From Microbispora corallina (GTDB taxonomy: Bacteria > Actinomycetota > Actinomycetes > Streptosporangiales > Streptosporangiaceae), in contig NZ_BOOC01000011.1 of NCBI RefSeq assembly GCF_016863035.1, positions 62,001 to 126,000 on the forward strand: DNA of 64,000 nt, written 5' to 3'. Positions within the stretch are counted from its first letter, which is position 1. Every line of letters begins with the position of its first letter. Below the pieces are notes generated by a model. It searched no databases, was not told the DNA's origin, and saw only the letters and a program-made list of their open reading frames with translations. Both the position numbers and the translations under genes were made by a program. Of the stretch, positions 52,600 to 60,436 are shown piece by piece.

Positions 52600-53339
52600 A
52601 GATCGTCGTGATCAACCCCAACACCTCGCGGTCGATGACCGCCGCCATCGCGGAGACGGCCCGGCGCGCCGCCTCCCCCGGGACCGAGGTCGTCGCCGTC
52701 CAGCCGGCGTACGGGCCGGAGGCGATCGACTGCGCGATGGAGAGCCACCTGTCCGCCGTCGCGGTGATGGACCTCGTCCTCACCTTCGACGAGCCGTACG
52801 ACGCGGTGGTGCTGGCCGGGTTCGGCGAGCACGGGCGCGAGGGCGTGCAGGAGATCGTGGACGTGCCCGTGCTGGACATCGCCGAGTCGTCGGCCCACGT
52901 CGCGCAGATGATCGGGCGGAGCTACTCGGTCGTCACGACGTTGCGGCGCTCGGTCGCCGCGATCGAGGACCGGCTGCGGCTGGCCGGGCTCGCCGACCGG
53001 TGCGCCTCGGTCCGCGCCTGCGGCCTGTCCACCCTGGACGTGGACCGGGACCCGGCCGCCGCGACGGAGGCGGTGGTCGCCGAGGCGGAGCGGGCCGTGC
53101 GGGACGACCACGCGGAGGTGATCTGCCTGGGCTGCGGCGGCATGGCCGGGCTCGACGCGGCGATCACCGCGCGGCTCGGCGTGCCCGTCGTCGACGGCGT
53201 CGCCGCCGGAGTCCGGCTGGCCGAGGCGGTCGTGGGCCTCGGCCTGCGGACCAGCAAGGTCTGCACCTACGCTCCGCCCGAACCGAAGGAGATCCGCGCG
53301 TGGCCCCTGTCCCGGTACCTCACCACGGCGGCGCGATGA
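52596..53339 (+). CDS. Asp/Glu/hydantoin racemase-superfamily protein lacking the first catalytic Cys
   Basis: 247 aa: INPNTSRSMT opening and a C-terminal LGCGGMAGL that holds the second active-site Cys. The first site, normally ACFGDPG, reads AGFGEHG, so Cys is replaced by Gly, as in arylmalonate decarboxylase, a non-racemising member. It may thus be a decarboxylase or one-base enzyme rather than allantoin/hydantoin racemase. ATGA overlap with both neighbours. Confidence 0.8.
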   Translation: MKIVVINPNTSRSMTAAIAETARRAASPGTEVVAVQPAYGPEAIDCAMESHLSAVAVMDLVLTFDEPYDAVVLAGFGEHGREGVQEIVDVPVLDIAESSAHVAQMIGRSYSVVTTLRRSVAAIEDRLRLAGLADRCASVRACGLSTLDVDRDPAAATEAVVAEAERAVRDDHAEVICLGCGGMAGLDAAITARLGVPVVDGVAAGVRLAEAVVGLGLRTSKVCTYAPPEPKEIRAWPLSRYLTTAAR

Positions 53340-54529
53340 GCGCGGCGGTGGACCTGGCCTCACGGTGGCTGGGCGGAGGCGTGGTCGCCGCGAGCGACGA
53401 GTCGTTCGGTTTCAAGGAGAACCTTTTGGTCCCCCAGGCGGCGGACTTCGTCCCCGGCAGGTACGACCACCGCGGCGAGATCGTGGACGGCTGGGAGACC
53501 CGGCGCCGGCGCGGCGAGCCCGGCCACGACTGGGCCGTCGTCCGGCTCGGCGCGCCCGGGGTCGTCAGGTCCGTCGACGTGGACACCAGCTTCTTCACCG
53601 GCAACTACCCGCCGCGCTGCCGGATCGAGGCCTGCGGGATGGAGGGCCACCCCGGCGTGGGCGACCTCACGGGCCCGGACGCCGAATGGGTGGAGATCGT
53701 GCCGCTGAGCCCGCTCACCGGGGACGCGCACAACGTGTTCCCGGTCGCCGACCCCCGGCGGTTCACCCACGTGCGCCTGTCGATCCACCCGGACGGGGGC
53801 GTCGCCCGCCTGCGGGTCATCGGGGAGGTGGTGCCCGACCCCCGCCAGTGGGACGGCCTGACCGTGGACCTGGCGAGCCAGGAACACGGCGGCCTGGTCG
53901 TGGCCAGCAGCGACGACTTCTACACGTCGGCGGAGCTGCTCAACCGCCCCGGCCGGGCCCGGACGATGGGGGAGGGCTGGGAGACAAGCCGCCGCCGCGA
54001 CTCCGGTCACGACTTCGCGGTCGTCCGGCTGGCCGCGACCGGCCGCCTCCGGCAGATCGTGGTGGACACCGCCCACTTCAAGTACAACGCCACCGCGGAG
54101 GTCGAGCTGCACGGTCACGTGCCCGGTGTGGGTTCCGTGCCTCAGGCGTCCGGCGGCGCCGACGGGGACGGCTGGTTCCCGCTGACGGGCCGGCTGCGGA
54201 TCCAGCCCGACACCAGGCACGTCTTCACGCTGCCCGAGCCGACGGCCCCGGTGTCGGCCGTCCGGGTCGACGCGTACCCGGACGGCGGCATCTCCCGTGT
54301 CCGGCTCGTCGGCGTCCCGGAGCCCGCGTCCCGGCGGGAGGCCGGGCTGCGCTGGTTCAACGCGCTTCCCGAGGGGCAGGCCGCGTCCTGTCTGGCCCAC
54401 GCCGGCCTGTCGCCGGAGACGGCCCGGCGGGTGCTGGCCGCCCGCCCGCTCGGCGCGGGCCTCTCGGAGCTGCCCGCCGGGGGCGCCGGCGTGGACGTCC
54501 TCGCCGCCTGGCTCACCGGTCCCGGGTGA
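53336..54529 (+). CDS. allantoicase
   Basis: 397 aa with the two tandem allantoicase repeats: GWETRRRRGEPGHDWAVVRL (residues ~52-71) and GWETSRRRDSGHDFAVVRL (~219-237), each followed by DT(S/A)xF. It hydrolyses allantoate to ureidoglycolate and urea. About 60 residues after the second repeat (RWFNALPEGQAASCLAHAGL onward) resemble the N-terminus of OHCU decarboxylase; whether it is a real domain remnant is unclear. Last gene of the operon. Confidence 0.87.
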   Translation: MSAAVDLASRWLGGGVVAASDESFGFKENLLVPQAADFVPGRYDHRGEIVDGWETRRRRGEPGHDWAVVRLGAPGVVRSVDVDTSFFTGNYPPRCRIEACGMEGHPGVGDLTGPDAEWVEIVPLSPLTGDAHNVFPVADPRRFTHVRLSIHPDGGVARLRVIGEVVPDPRQWDGLTVDLASQEHGGLVVASSDDFYTSAELLNRPGRARTMGEGWETSRRRDSGHDFAVVRLAATGRLRQIVVDTAHFKYNATAEVELHGHVPGVGSVPQASGGADGDGWFPLTGRLRIQPDTRHVFTLPEPTAPVSAVRVDAYPDGGISRVRLVGVPEPASRREAGLRWFNALPEGQAASCLAHAGLSPETARRVLAARPLGAGLSELPAGGAGVDVLAAWLTGPG

Positions 54530-54563
54530 CGCCCGGTCCGGGCGCTGCCGGCGACCTCCGCTG

Positions 54564-55751
54564 TCAGCCGGGGAACACGAGCGGGACCCGCTCCAGCCCG
54601 ATGACGCCGGCCGGCCAGGCCACCTCGGGCTCGTAGCCGGGCGCCAGGCCGTACGACGGGATGCGGCGGTGCCACTCGCGCAGGACCACGGCGAACTCCG
54701 TCCGGGCCAGGTGGACGCCGACGCAGCGGTGCGGGCCGCCGCCGAAGGTGAGGTGGTTGTAGGCGCGGTCGGGGTCGAACGCGTCCGGGTCGCGGAGGTC
54801 GGCCGGGTCCCGGTTGGCCGCGCCCAGGGCGACCCCCACGCTGGCGCCCGCCGGGATCAGGTGGCCGTACAGTTCGACGTCCTGGGTCGCGACGCGGGGG
54901 AGGACGCAGTTGGCGGGGTCCACGCGGAGCATCTCGTCCACCACGAGGGGGATGAACGACTCGTCGGCGGCGATCCGCGCCTGCAGGTCGGGCCGGGCGG
55001 CGAGCTTGGCGAACATCAGGCTGAGCGCCGAGGTCACGCTGTCGATGCCCGCGATGATGAACAGGAAGCACATCCCGAGTGCCTCGGTGTCGGTGAGGGG
55101 CTCGTCGCCCTCGGCCGCGAACAGGTCGGCGAGCAGGCCGCCGCCCGTGCCGTTCCGGCAGGCGGCCACGTGCGCGGCCGTGTACGCGAAGAGCTGGGCG
55201 GCCGACTCCTGCACCTCGGGCGGCGGCGCGGCGGCCCCGGACAGGTCGGCGGCGCCGACGATGGCGTCCTTCCACAGCAGAAGGCGGTCGCGGTCCTCCT
55301 CGGGCAGGCCGAACAGGGTCAGGAACACCTGGGCGGGGAACGGCCGGGCCAGCTCGGCCACGACCTCACAGGAGTCCCGGCCCTCGATGCGGTCGATGAG
55401 GCCGTTCACCTGCTCATGCGACGACCGCTCCAGCCGCGCAGCCGCGCGCGGGGTGAAGAACGGCTGCAGGAGCCGGCGGTAGCGGGTGTGGGCCGGCGGG
55501 TCGGAGGCGATCGGCAGCAGCGGGACGGGGCTGCCGAGGGTCGCGAACGCCCGCTCCGAGGAGAAAACCTCGGGGTGGCGCAGCACGTGGTCGGCGGCCT
55601 CCCGGCTCGTGACGACGTAGCCGCCGTTCCTCAGCCGCACGACCGGTCCTGCCTCTCTGAGCATGGCGTACGGCCGGGTGCGGTCCCTGGACATCGGGAG
55701 CTCCTCGAGACTGATCGTCCCGTCCGGACCGGTCTGCGTCTGCTGTCGCAT
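54564..55751 (-). CDS. cytochrome P450
   Basis: 395 aa bacterial class I P450: I-helix IIAGIDSVTSALS (acid-Ser instead of the usual acid-Thr), ExxR in DEMLR, heme loop FGGGPHRCVGVHLA. ATG 55751 follows AGGAGAACC. No ferredoxin gene is adjacent. It is convergent with the allantoicase gene. Substrate unknown. Confidence 0.88.
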   Translation of the reverse strand: MRQQTQTGPDGTISLEELPMSRDRTRPYAMLREAGPVVRLRNGGYVVTSREAADHVLRHPEVFSSERAFATLGSPVPLLPIASDPPAHTRYRRLLQPFFTPRAAARLERSSHEQVNGLIDRIEGRDSCEVVAELARPFPAQVFLTLFGLPEEDRDRLLLWKDAIVGAADLSGAAAPPPEVQESAAQLFAYTAAHVAACRNGTGGGLLADLFAAEGDEPLTDTEALGMCFLFIIAGIDSVTSALSLMFAKLAARPDLQARIAADESFIPLVVDEMLRVDPANCVLPRVATQDVELYGHLIPAGASVGVALGAANRDPADLRDPDAFDPDRAYNHLTFGGGPHRCVGVHLARTEFAVVLREWHRRIPSYGLAPGYEPEVAWPAGVIGLERVPLVFPG

Positions 55752-55854
55752 GGTTCTCCTGACCGCTGCTACGCCGCAAAACACCAGAAATTGGGGTGAA
55801 CAACCCGCAGCATCGTAAATCGCGGTTGATCATGAGGAAAGAGTGATCGCCCGT

Positions 55855-55902
55855 CTAGTTGGGCAGGTTGAAGGTCGTGTCCATCGCGGTGATTCCGGAC
55901 AT
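55855..55902 (-). pseudogene. truncated 5' end of a phage major capsid gene
   Basis: MSGITAMDTTFNLPN then TAG. This looks like the start of actinophage major capsid proteins, preceded by a strong AAGGAGA ribosome site and 13 bp behind the scaffold-like gene, the canonical order. The sequence past the stop is unrelated, so the rest of the capsid gene is deleted. Confidence 0.6.
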
Positions 55903-55914
55903 GGGGCTGTCTCC

Positions 55915-56530
55915 TTACTGGGGTGGGAGCGCGCTGCGCTGCCGCTTGAGGCTGATCGCGAGCGCGTGGTTGCCGGCCTTCTCGGCTTCGGCGATCTGCT
56001 GGTCAAGGGACGTCGCGCCGGAGCCGCCGGCGCCCTGGAAGTCCGCGCCGCCTGCGGCCGGGACAGGCGGCGGCGTCGGGGCGGCCGCCTGCGCAGCCAT
56101 CCACGGGTTCGCGGTGAGCGCGCCCTTGATGGCCTCGGCCAGCTGCGCCGAGAAGTCGGCCGAGCTGGGGTCGAGGTTCTTCGCGTGCTCGGCGAACGTC
56201 ATCGAGCCGAGGAGCGCGTCGGGGTTGACGCCGTGCGCGGCCGCCGCGGTGTATGCGTGCCGGAGCACGGTCTCCGCACGGGCCGACGTCCTGTACTTCG
56301 CGGACTCGTCGCGCAGGTCCCGGATGTGCTTCTGCCACTTCTGCGGGAGCCGGGTCAGGTCCTCATCGTCGCTGGCCGGATTCTGCGGCTGTGGCGGTGT
56401 CCAGGTGGGCGGCTGCGGGACGGGCGCCTGGGCTGGCGGCTGGAGGGGCGGGACGGCAGGAGGCGGCGACGGGAGGTGCCGCCGGCGGCGTAGCGGCGGG
56501 TGCCGGCGCGGGCGGGGTGGGCACGGTCAT
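55915..56530 (-). pseudogene. phage scaffold-like protein, frameshifted
   Basis: ATG 56530 opens a Pro/Ala-rich stretch (MTVPTPPAPAPAATPP). Near 56,465 the sensible reading jumps frame to PPPAVPPLQPPAQAPVPQPP and on through LPQKWQKHIRDLRDESAKYR, HAKNLDPSSADFSAQLAEAI to the stop at 55915. The coiled-coil/acidic middle and position before the capsid gene fit phage scaffolding proteins. The frameshift makes it non-functional unless it is a sequencing error. Confidence 0.6.
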
Positions 56531-56672
56531 GCGGACCCTCCAGGGGACTCGCGGGGTGGAGCTCGGCGCCAGGCCGAGCCGGTGAATCGCTCGCCCCTGG
56601 CGAGCGAAGAGCGTGAAACCGCAGGTCGGAGAGCCCGCGACGTTAGCCGTTCGAGTGCGTACCCTGCGCGGC

Positions 56673-56858
56673 ATGAGTGCACAATGCCCGCGCTGTGGCG
56701 CGGATCAGGTCAAGGTGTTCGTCGAGGTCCCGAACCAGACGGTCGAGCGCGTCTTCAGGTTCAGTGGTCCGTTCTGTCCCCGGCTCTGCCAGGGGTGGCC
56801 TCGCAACGCCACGGAACGGGTCGAGCCGTACGTCTCTCAGGAGACGCTCAACCCCTGA
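56673..56858 (+). CDS. small cysteine-rich protein (possible zinc finger)
   Basis: 61 aa: MSAQCPRCGADQVKVFVEV, then FCPRLC. Two cysteine pairs could bind zinc. It lies on the opposite strand within the prophage remnant; ribosome site weak. It may be a surviving small gene or a chance frame. Confidence 0.4.
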   Translation: MSAQCPRCGADQVKVFVEVPNQTVERVFRFSGPFCPRLCQGWPRNATERVEPYVSQETLNP

Positions 56859-56961
56859 CCACCCGGATGTCCCGCGGCCGGCAGGTCGCGGGAAATCCTC
56901 CGGGGCCCAATTGGAACGGTTCGCCGGACAAATCCGCGGTTCGGCATCTACCGTCCGGATC

Positions 56962-57493
56962 ATGCAGCAGCCATCCGGGCACCACCAGCCACAGCACGTC
57001 AGGCCGTATCACCAGCCGCCGCAGCAGCAGCCGTACGGCCCCCCGTCACAGGCATACCGGTCGGGCGGGCACCAGCCGCAGTAGAGGCGCGGGCCGAAGA
57101 CGTGGGTCATCGTGGTCCTCGGCGTGCTCGCGTTGGGCGGCGCGATCCTCCAGGCGTTGGGCGACTCATCTGGGAAGCCGGCGCCGGCCGCGACGAGCGC
57201 CGCCCAGCAGCCGAAGAACACGGAGCTCGCGGTGCCGGACGTGCCCGACTTGACCGGGACGAAGCGGGCCGCCTACCTCGCGGCCCTCGGCGTGATCGAT
57301 CAGGGACTCGTCGTGAACGAGGACCGGGTGGTGCGCCGCGGTCAGTCGACCTGCACGGACATCCTCGAAGGCAAGCCGAACAGCATGATCGTGCACAACG
57401 CGCAGGTCAGGTTCACCGGGGGCGACGCCACAGTGTCCGTCCACGGCCCAGGCCCGGCAAATCGTGTCGCTGGTCAAGGCGTGGTGCCGGTAG
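56962..57493 (+). pseudogene. membrane-anchored hypothetical protein, broken by an amber codon and a frameshift
   Basis: ATG 56962 starts a Gln/Pro-rich N-terminus (MQQPSGHHQPQHVRPYHQPP). An in-frame TAG at 57082-57084 (codon 41) interrupts it just before a membrane anchor (WVIVVLGVLALGGAILQALG). The frame continues through PDLTGTKRAAYLAALGVIDQ and NAQVRFTGGDATVS; a shift near 57,438 then restores STAQARQIVSLVKAWCR before TAG 57491. The extracytoplasmic part resembles DUF732-like domains. Confidence 0.6.
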
Positions 57494-57504
57494 GCGCTGG
57501 CTGA

Positions 57505-57744
57505 TCAGTCGTCCGGCGACAGCCCCATGGCCTGCCGGGCGCGCCGGTGGAACTCGTCCTCGGCTTCGACGGGCGGGTTCACGTCCAGGTAGTGCTGCTG
57601 ATAGTCCGAGCCCGCCTTGCGGCCCTCGGGGTGGAATTCGGCCTCGGCCAGGTGCTCGCGTTCCCACTCGGCGTGCACGTCAGCGAGCGCGGCGAGGAGA
57701 GCGATGCGCTCGGCCGACGGCCTTGTCGCTTTCACCGGAGCCAT
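57505..57744 (-). CDS. small phage-type hypothetical protein
   Basis: 79 aa, highly charged: MAPVKATRPSAERIALLAAL, AEWEREHLAEAEFHPEG, QAMGLSPDD. ATG 57744 has GGAG upstream and overlaps the end of the MuF-like frame by 13 bases, as is common in phage modules. Function unknown. Confidence 0.6.
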   Translation of the reverse strand: MAPVKATRPSAERIALLAALADVHAEWEREHLAEAEFHPEGRKAGSDYQQHYLDVNPPVEAEDEFHRRARQAMGLSPDD

Positions 57745-58915
57745 TTCACTCCATACCAGTCCGAACCCAGCATGAACCGCTTGCCGAGCCACAGGTCAGC
57801 TCCCTCGGTGCGGCCGACCTGGCTCAGCTGGTAGGGCGTGGGGTACCCGCGGGTTCCGAACGGCTCCTCGCGCCACTAACGCAGAATATCCCGGCCCTTG
57901 TCCGCGGCCGGGTCGTCTGGGTGTTTGTCGAGGTACTTCTCGAAGGCCTCGAACATCTTGTCGGCGGTGTCCTCGTCCGCCCAGTCGAATCCGCGCCTTG
58001 CCCAGGTGTAGCCGCCGACGTCGATGTCGGCGTGCACCTGGATCCGGGTGAGGCCTGACTGCCTATACCAGCGCTCCAGGTAGGCGTTGAACCCGGACGC
58101 GAAGCCCTGCCCGCGGACCTCTTCGCCGAGCGTCAGGAGGGAGTGCTCGACGAACAGACTGCTGTCGTGGTCCCGGTAGAAGACCCGCTAGAAGAAGCCG
58201 ACCTCTTCGCCGGCGCTGTTCCTGATCTCCCCGCTGACGATCACCCAGTCCTGCTCGTTCGACCGGTTGATCGCGATGGCGTCGGGCTTGACCGTCAGCC
58301 CGGCATACTTGCCGGCGATCACCTTGAAGAACTCGTCCTTCACGCGGCTCCGCTCCTCGGCGGACACCTTGGGGCCGTCGGCGGGGATGAGGTCGCCGAT
58401 CCGTGGCCGCTGGGCCTCGCGGCGAGCTTGGGCCGCGGCCTCGGCCGCCCGCTGCTGCGCGGCCGCGTCCTCACGCCGCGCGGGCTTCGCGTCGTCGATC
58501 GCGGTCTCCCCGGGCACCGCGCGCGGCCGCGCCGCGGGCGGCTCCGGAGCAGCCTCGGCCGCGGCCCGGGCAGCGGGCCCGCCGTCCAGGGTCGGCTGCG
58601 CCGGAGGCTCCAGGTCGCCAACCGGCCCGCCGGACGGTCCGCCGGTCCTCGGGACGTTCCCGCCGCCGATCTGCTCGCGGTATGGCAACCTCTGAGCTTT
58701 GGGTTCGCGGCGAGGTGCGCGCGGAGCTCGGCCTGTGCGGCGCCCACCTTGGTGTTCGCGGCCTTCTTCGCCTCGGGGGTGAGCGCGCCCTCCCGCTGCT
58801 CCTTCGTCGCGCGGATCTTCCGCTCCAGCGCGCTGCTTCTGGCGGCTTTGTCGCCCTCGGGGTCCTCGGTGTCGGTCGGGATCTTCGTGATGCCCGCCTG
58901 GTAGGCCGAGACCGA
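57732..58915 (-). pseudogene. MuF-like phage minor head protein remnant
   Basis: Readable in order: AYQAGITKIPTDTEDPEGDK, KIRATKEQREGALTPEAKKA, then a frameshift near 58,697, QRLPYREQIGGGNVPRTGG, an Ala/Arg-rich linker, and a C-terminal domain with VRGQGFASGFNAYLERWYRQ. Two in-frame TAG codons (58188-58190 and 57876-57878) interrupt this last frame, which runs on to TGA at 57732. Interrupted three times, so inactive. Confidence 0.6.
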
Positions 58916-59248
58916 GTGCCGGTGTCGTGGTCCTCGACGGTGATCGACGGGGGTTCGCTGTAGAGCAGGTCGGCGCCGGTGGTTGCGAGGTCGGCAGGCA
59001 GGGGGACATGGAGCTTCGTGCGCTTCTCGCCGCGCGGGGTCGGCGCTCCCCAGAAGAAACGGGCGAGGGTGCCAACGACGCCGCCCCGGTAGGTCGAGGG
59101 CCGGTTGATCGGGTAGGTCCGGTCCGTCGCCGTACAGGCCGGCCAGGGCATCCGGGTCGCCTTCGTGCCAGGTCGACCAGACGTTGAACTGGTCGTAGAT
59201 CGGGGCGAGGTTCTTCGGCGGCCAGGTGCCGCCGCTGGGCAGCGGCAT
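58916..59248 (-). pseudogene. phage portal protein, N-terminal remnant
   Basis: ATG 59248 after GAGGAGA begins MPLPSGGTWPPKNLAPIYDQ. A frameshift near 59,110 moves to YRGGVVGTLARFFWGAPTPR, KLHVPLPADLATTGADLLYS and EPPSITVEDHDTGT. Only about 110 of the several hundred residues of a portal remain before the sequence joins MuF-like sequence, indicating an internal deletion. Confidence 0.65.
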
Positions 59249-59273
59249 CGATTTCTCCTCAAATTTGTGAATC

Positions 59274-59288
59274 GCGTATTTGATACGC
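59274..59288. promoter_or_regulatory. inverted repeat before the 59,353 gene
   Basis: GCGTAT-TTG-ATACGC, perfect arms, in an AT-rich spacer that also has GATAAT near 59,314 as a likely -10 for the plus-strand gene. Candidate phage-type operator. Confidence 0.45.
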
Positions 59289-59352
59289 CGTTAGGATTCG
59301 CCGCCGTTTACCGTGATAATGGGAGGGAAGCGAACTCAGGAAAAGGTCAGAA

Positions 59353-59565
59353 ATGCCTACTTACTATTTCCAATTGACGCCCGGCAAGACCGAGCAGGTG
59401 AACGCCGACGAGGTCGTCAAGGACCAGGAGACCGGTGTTTTCCGGCTCGTGCGTCGCGGCGAGGTCGTCCGGACGGTGCCGGCGGGCACGCGGATCCGGG
59501 TGACCGAGGTGACGGAGATCATCAGCCCGACCGGTGCTCAGCTCCCGATCCGCCGGTCTAGGTGA
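59353..59565 (+). CDS. small hypothetical protein in prophage remnant
   Basis: 70 aa beta-rich: MPTYYFQLTPGKTEQVNADE, VVKDQETGVFRLVRRGEVVR, TRIRVTEVTEIISPTGAQLP. It is intact, with AGGAAAAGG upstream and its own AT-rich promoter region. Family not recognised. It overlaps the 3' end of the opposite-strand remnant by eight bases. Confidence 0.65.
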   Translation: MPTYYFQLTPGKTEQVNADEVVKDQETGVFRLVRRGEVVRTVPAGTRIRVTEVTEIISPTGAQLPIRRSR

Positions 59566-60436
59566 CCTTGATCGTGCCGTTGGCGTGCAGGACCTCGGTG
59601 ACCGCGATCATCAGCGCCTTGTTCCGATCGGGGACCTGCTCTCACGGCACCGCGGACTCCTCGCGCGTCTGGTAGCCGAAGTGCGGGGCGAGGCTCTCAT
59701 AGGCCTCGTGGAAGGCTCGCGCGATCCGTTCGGCCGGACATGCCCGGGCCGCCGCACCGCGCGAACGCGGACGGCTTGGGGCGATCTCCGTGGCCGTGCC
59801 GAGGACCTCCTCGGCCTCATCGAGGAGCCACTGGCGGCGCTGGTGCACGCGGTAGGCGGACCCGCAGGCTCGGCAGGTAGAACAGGCCGCGCCCTCCGGC
59901 AACAGGCCGCGCCCTCCGGCGCGTACACGTCGGCCCCGCACACCGCGCCGTCGACCTCGCCGGCGCATGGCCCGACGTACAGGGCGTCGCCGGAGGGGAA
60001 GACGACGGCCTCGGCGTTTGCCATGGCCACGGTGAGCTCGTCGACGGCCTCGGAGCCCTCGGGCATGTGCCGGAGGGTCTCGACCCGGCGGGCGAGCCAG
60101 GCGCCATGCCGGGCAGGGTGTCGTCCGGTAGGGCGCGCGCCCGGATCAGCTCGCACGAGCCGTTGCACGCACGACGTACGGCAGGTCCGGGCCGGTCGGG
60201 CGTACGCCGGCCTCCAGGACGCGGACCCACCCGACGAGGGTGTTGCGCAGGACCCAGATAGCCTCGGCGGCGGCGTGGCCGTACGCGAGAGGCTGTTCGG
60301 CGATGTGGCGGCCGCCGCCCCCGAGCCTGGCCTGGCGGGCGAGTGCGGTGTCAAGCTCGTCGACCAGGCCGCCGTCGACGAGACGGACGAGGTGCTCGTG
60401 CGCCGGCGGCGCAGGCCCCGGGTGCGGGCGGCGCCC
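59558..60436 (-). pseudogene. phage-type hypothetical protein, multiply frameshifted
   Basis: Coherent protein appears in three frames in order: LVDELDTALARQARLGGGGR and AAAEAIWVLRNTLVGWVRVL; WLARRVETLRHMPEGSEAVD and DALYVGPCAGEVDGAVCGAD; then RQWLLDEAEEVLGTATEIAP and AYESLAPHFGYQTREESAVP. An in-frame TGA at 59642-59644 is followed by 27 more sensible codons to TAG 59558. A 20-bp tandem duplication at 59881 explains one shift. It abuts the MFS stop codon, suggesting a deletion border. Confidence 0.6.
59881..59920. repeat. perfect 20-bp tandem duplication
   Basis: AACAGGCCGCGCCCTCCGGC occurs twice in a row. Because 20 is not a multiple of three it breaks the phage-type reading frame. Confidence 0.95.

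Larger units (their letters stand above)
55855..60436. mobile_element. decayed prophage morphogenesis remnant
   Basis: Minus-strand order is hypothetical, portal start, MuF-like, small protein, scaffold, capsid start, as in siphophage head modules. All large genes are truncated, frameshifted or stop-interrupted. No integrase, terminase or att repeats seen. It lies between an intact P450 gene and an intact MFS gene. Confidence 0.65.

Noticed and set aside
57732..58915. Amber-recoded active phage
   Set aside because: Frameshifts, a 20-bp duplication, an in-frame TGA and missing capsid/portal bodies show decay; no suppressor tRNA is seen here.
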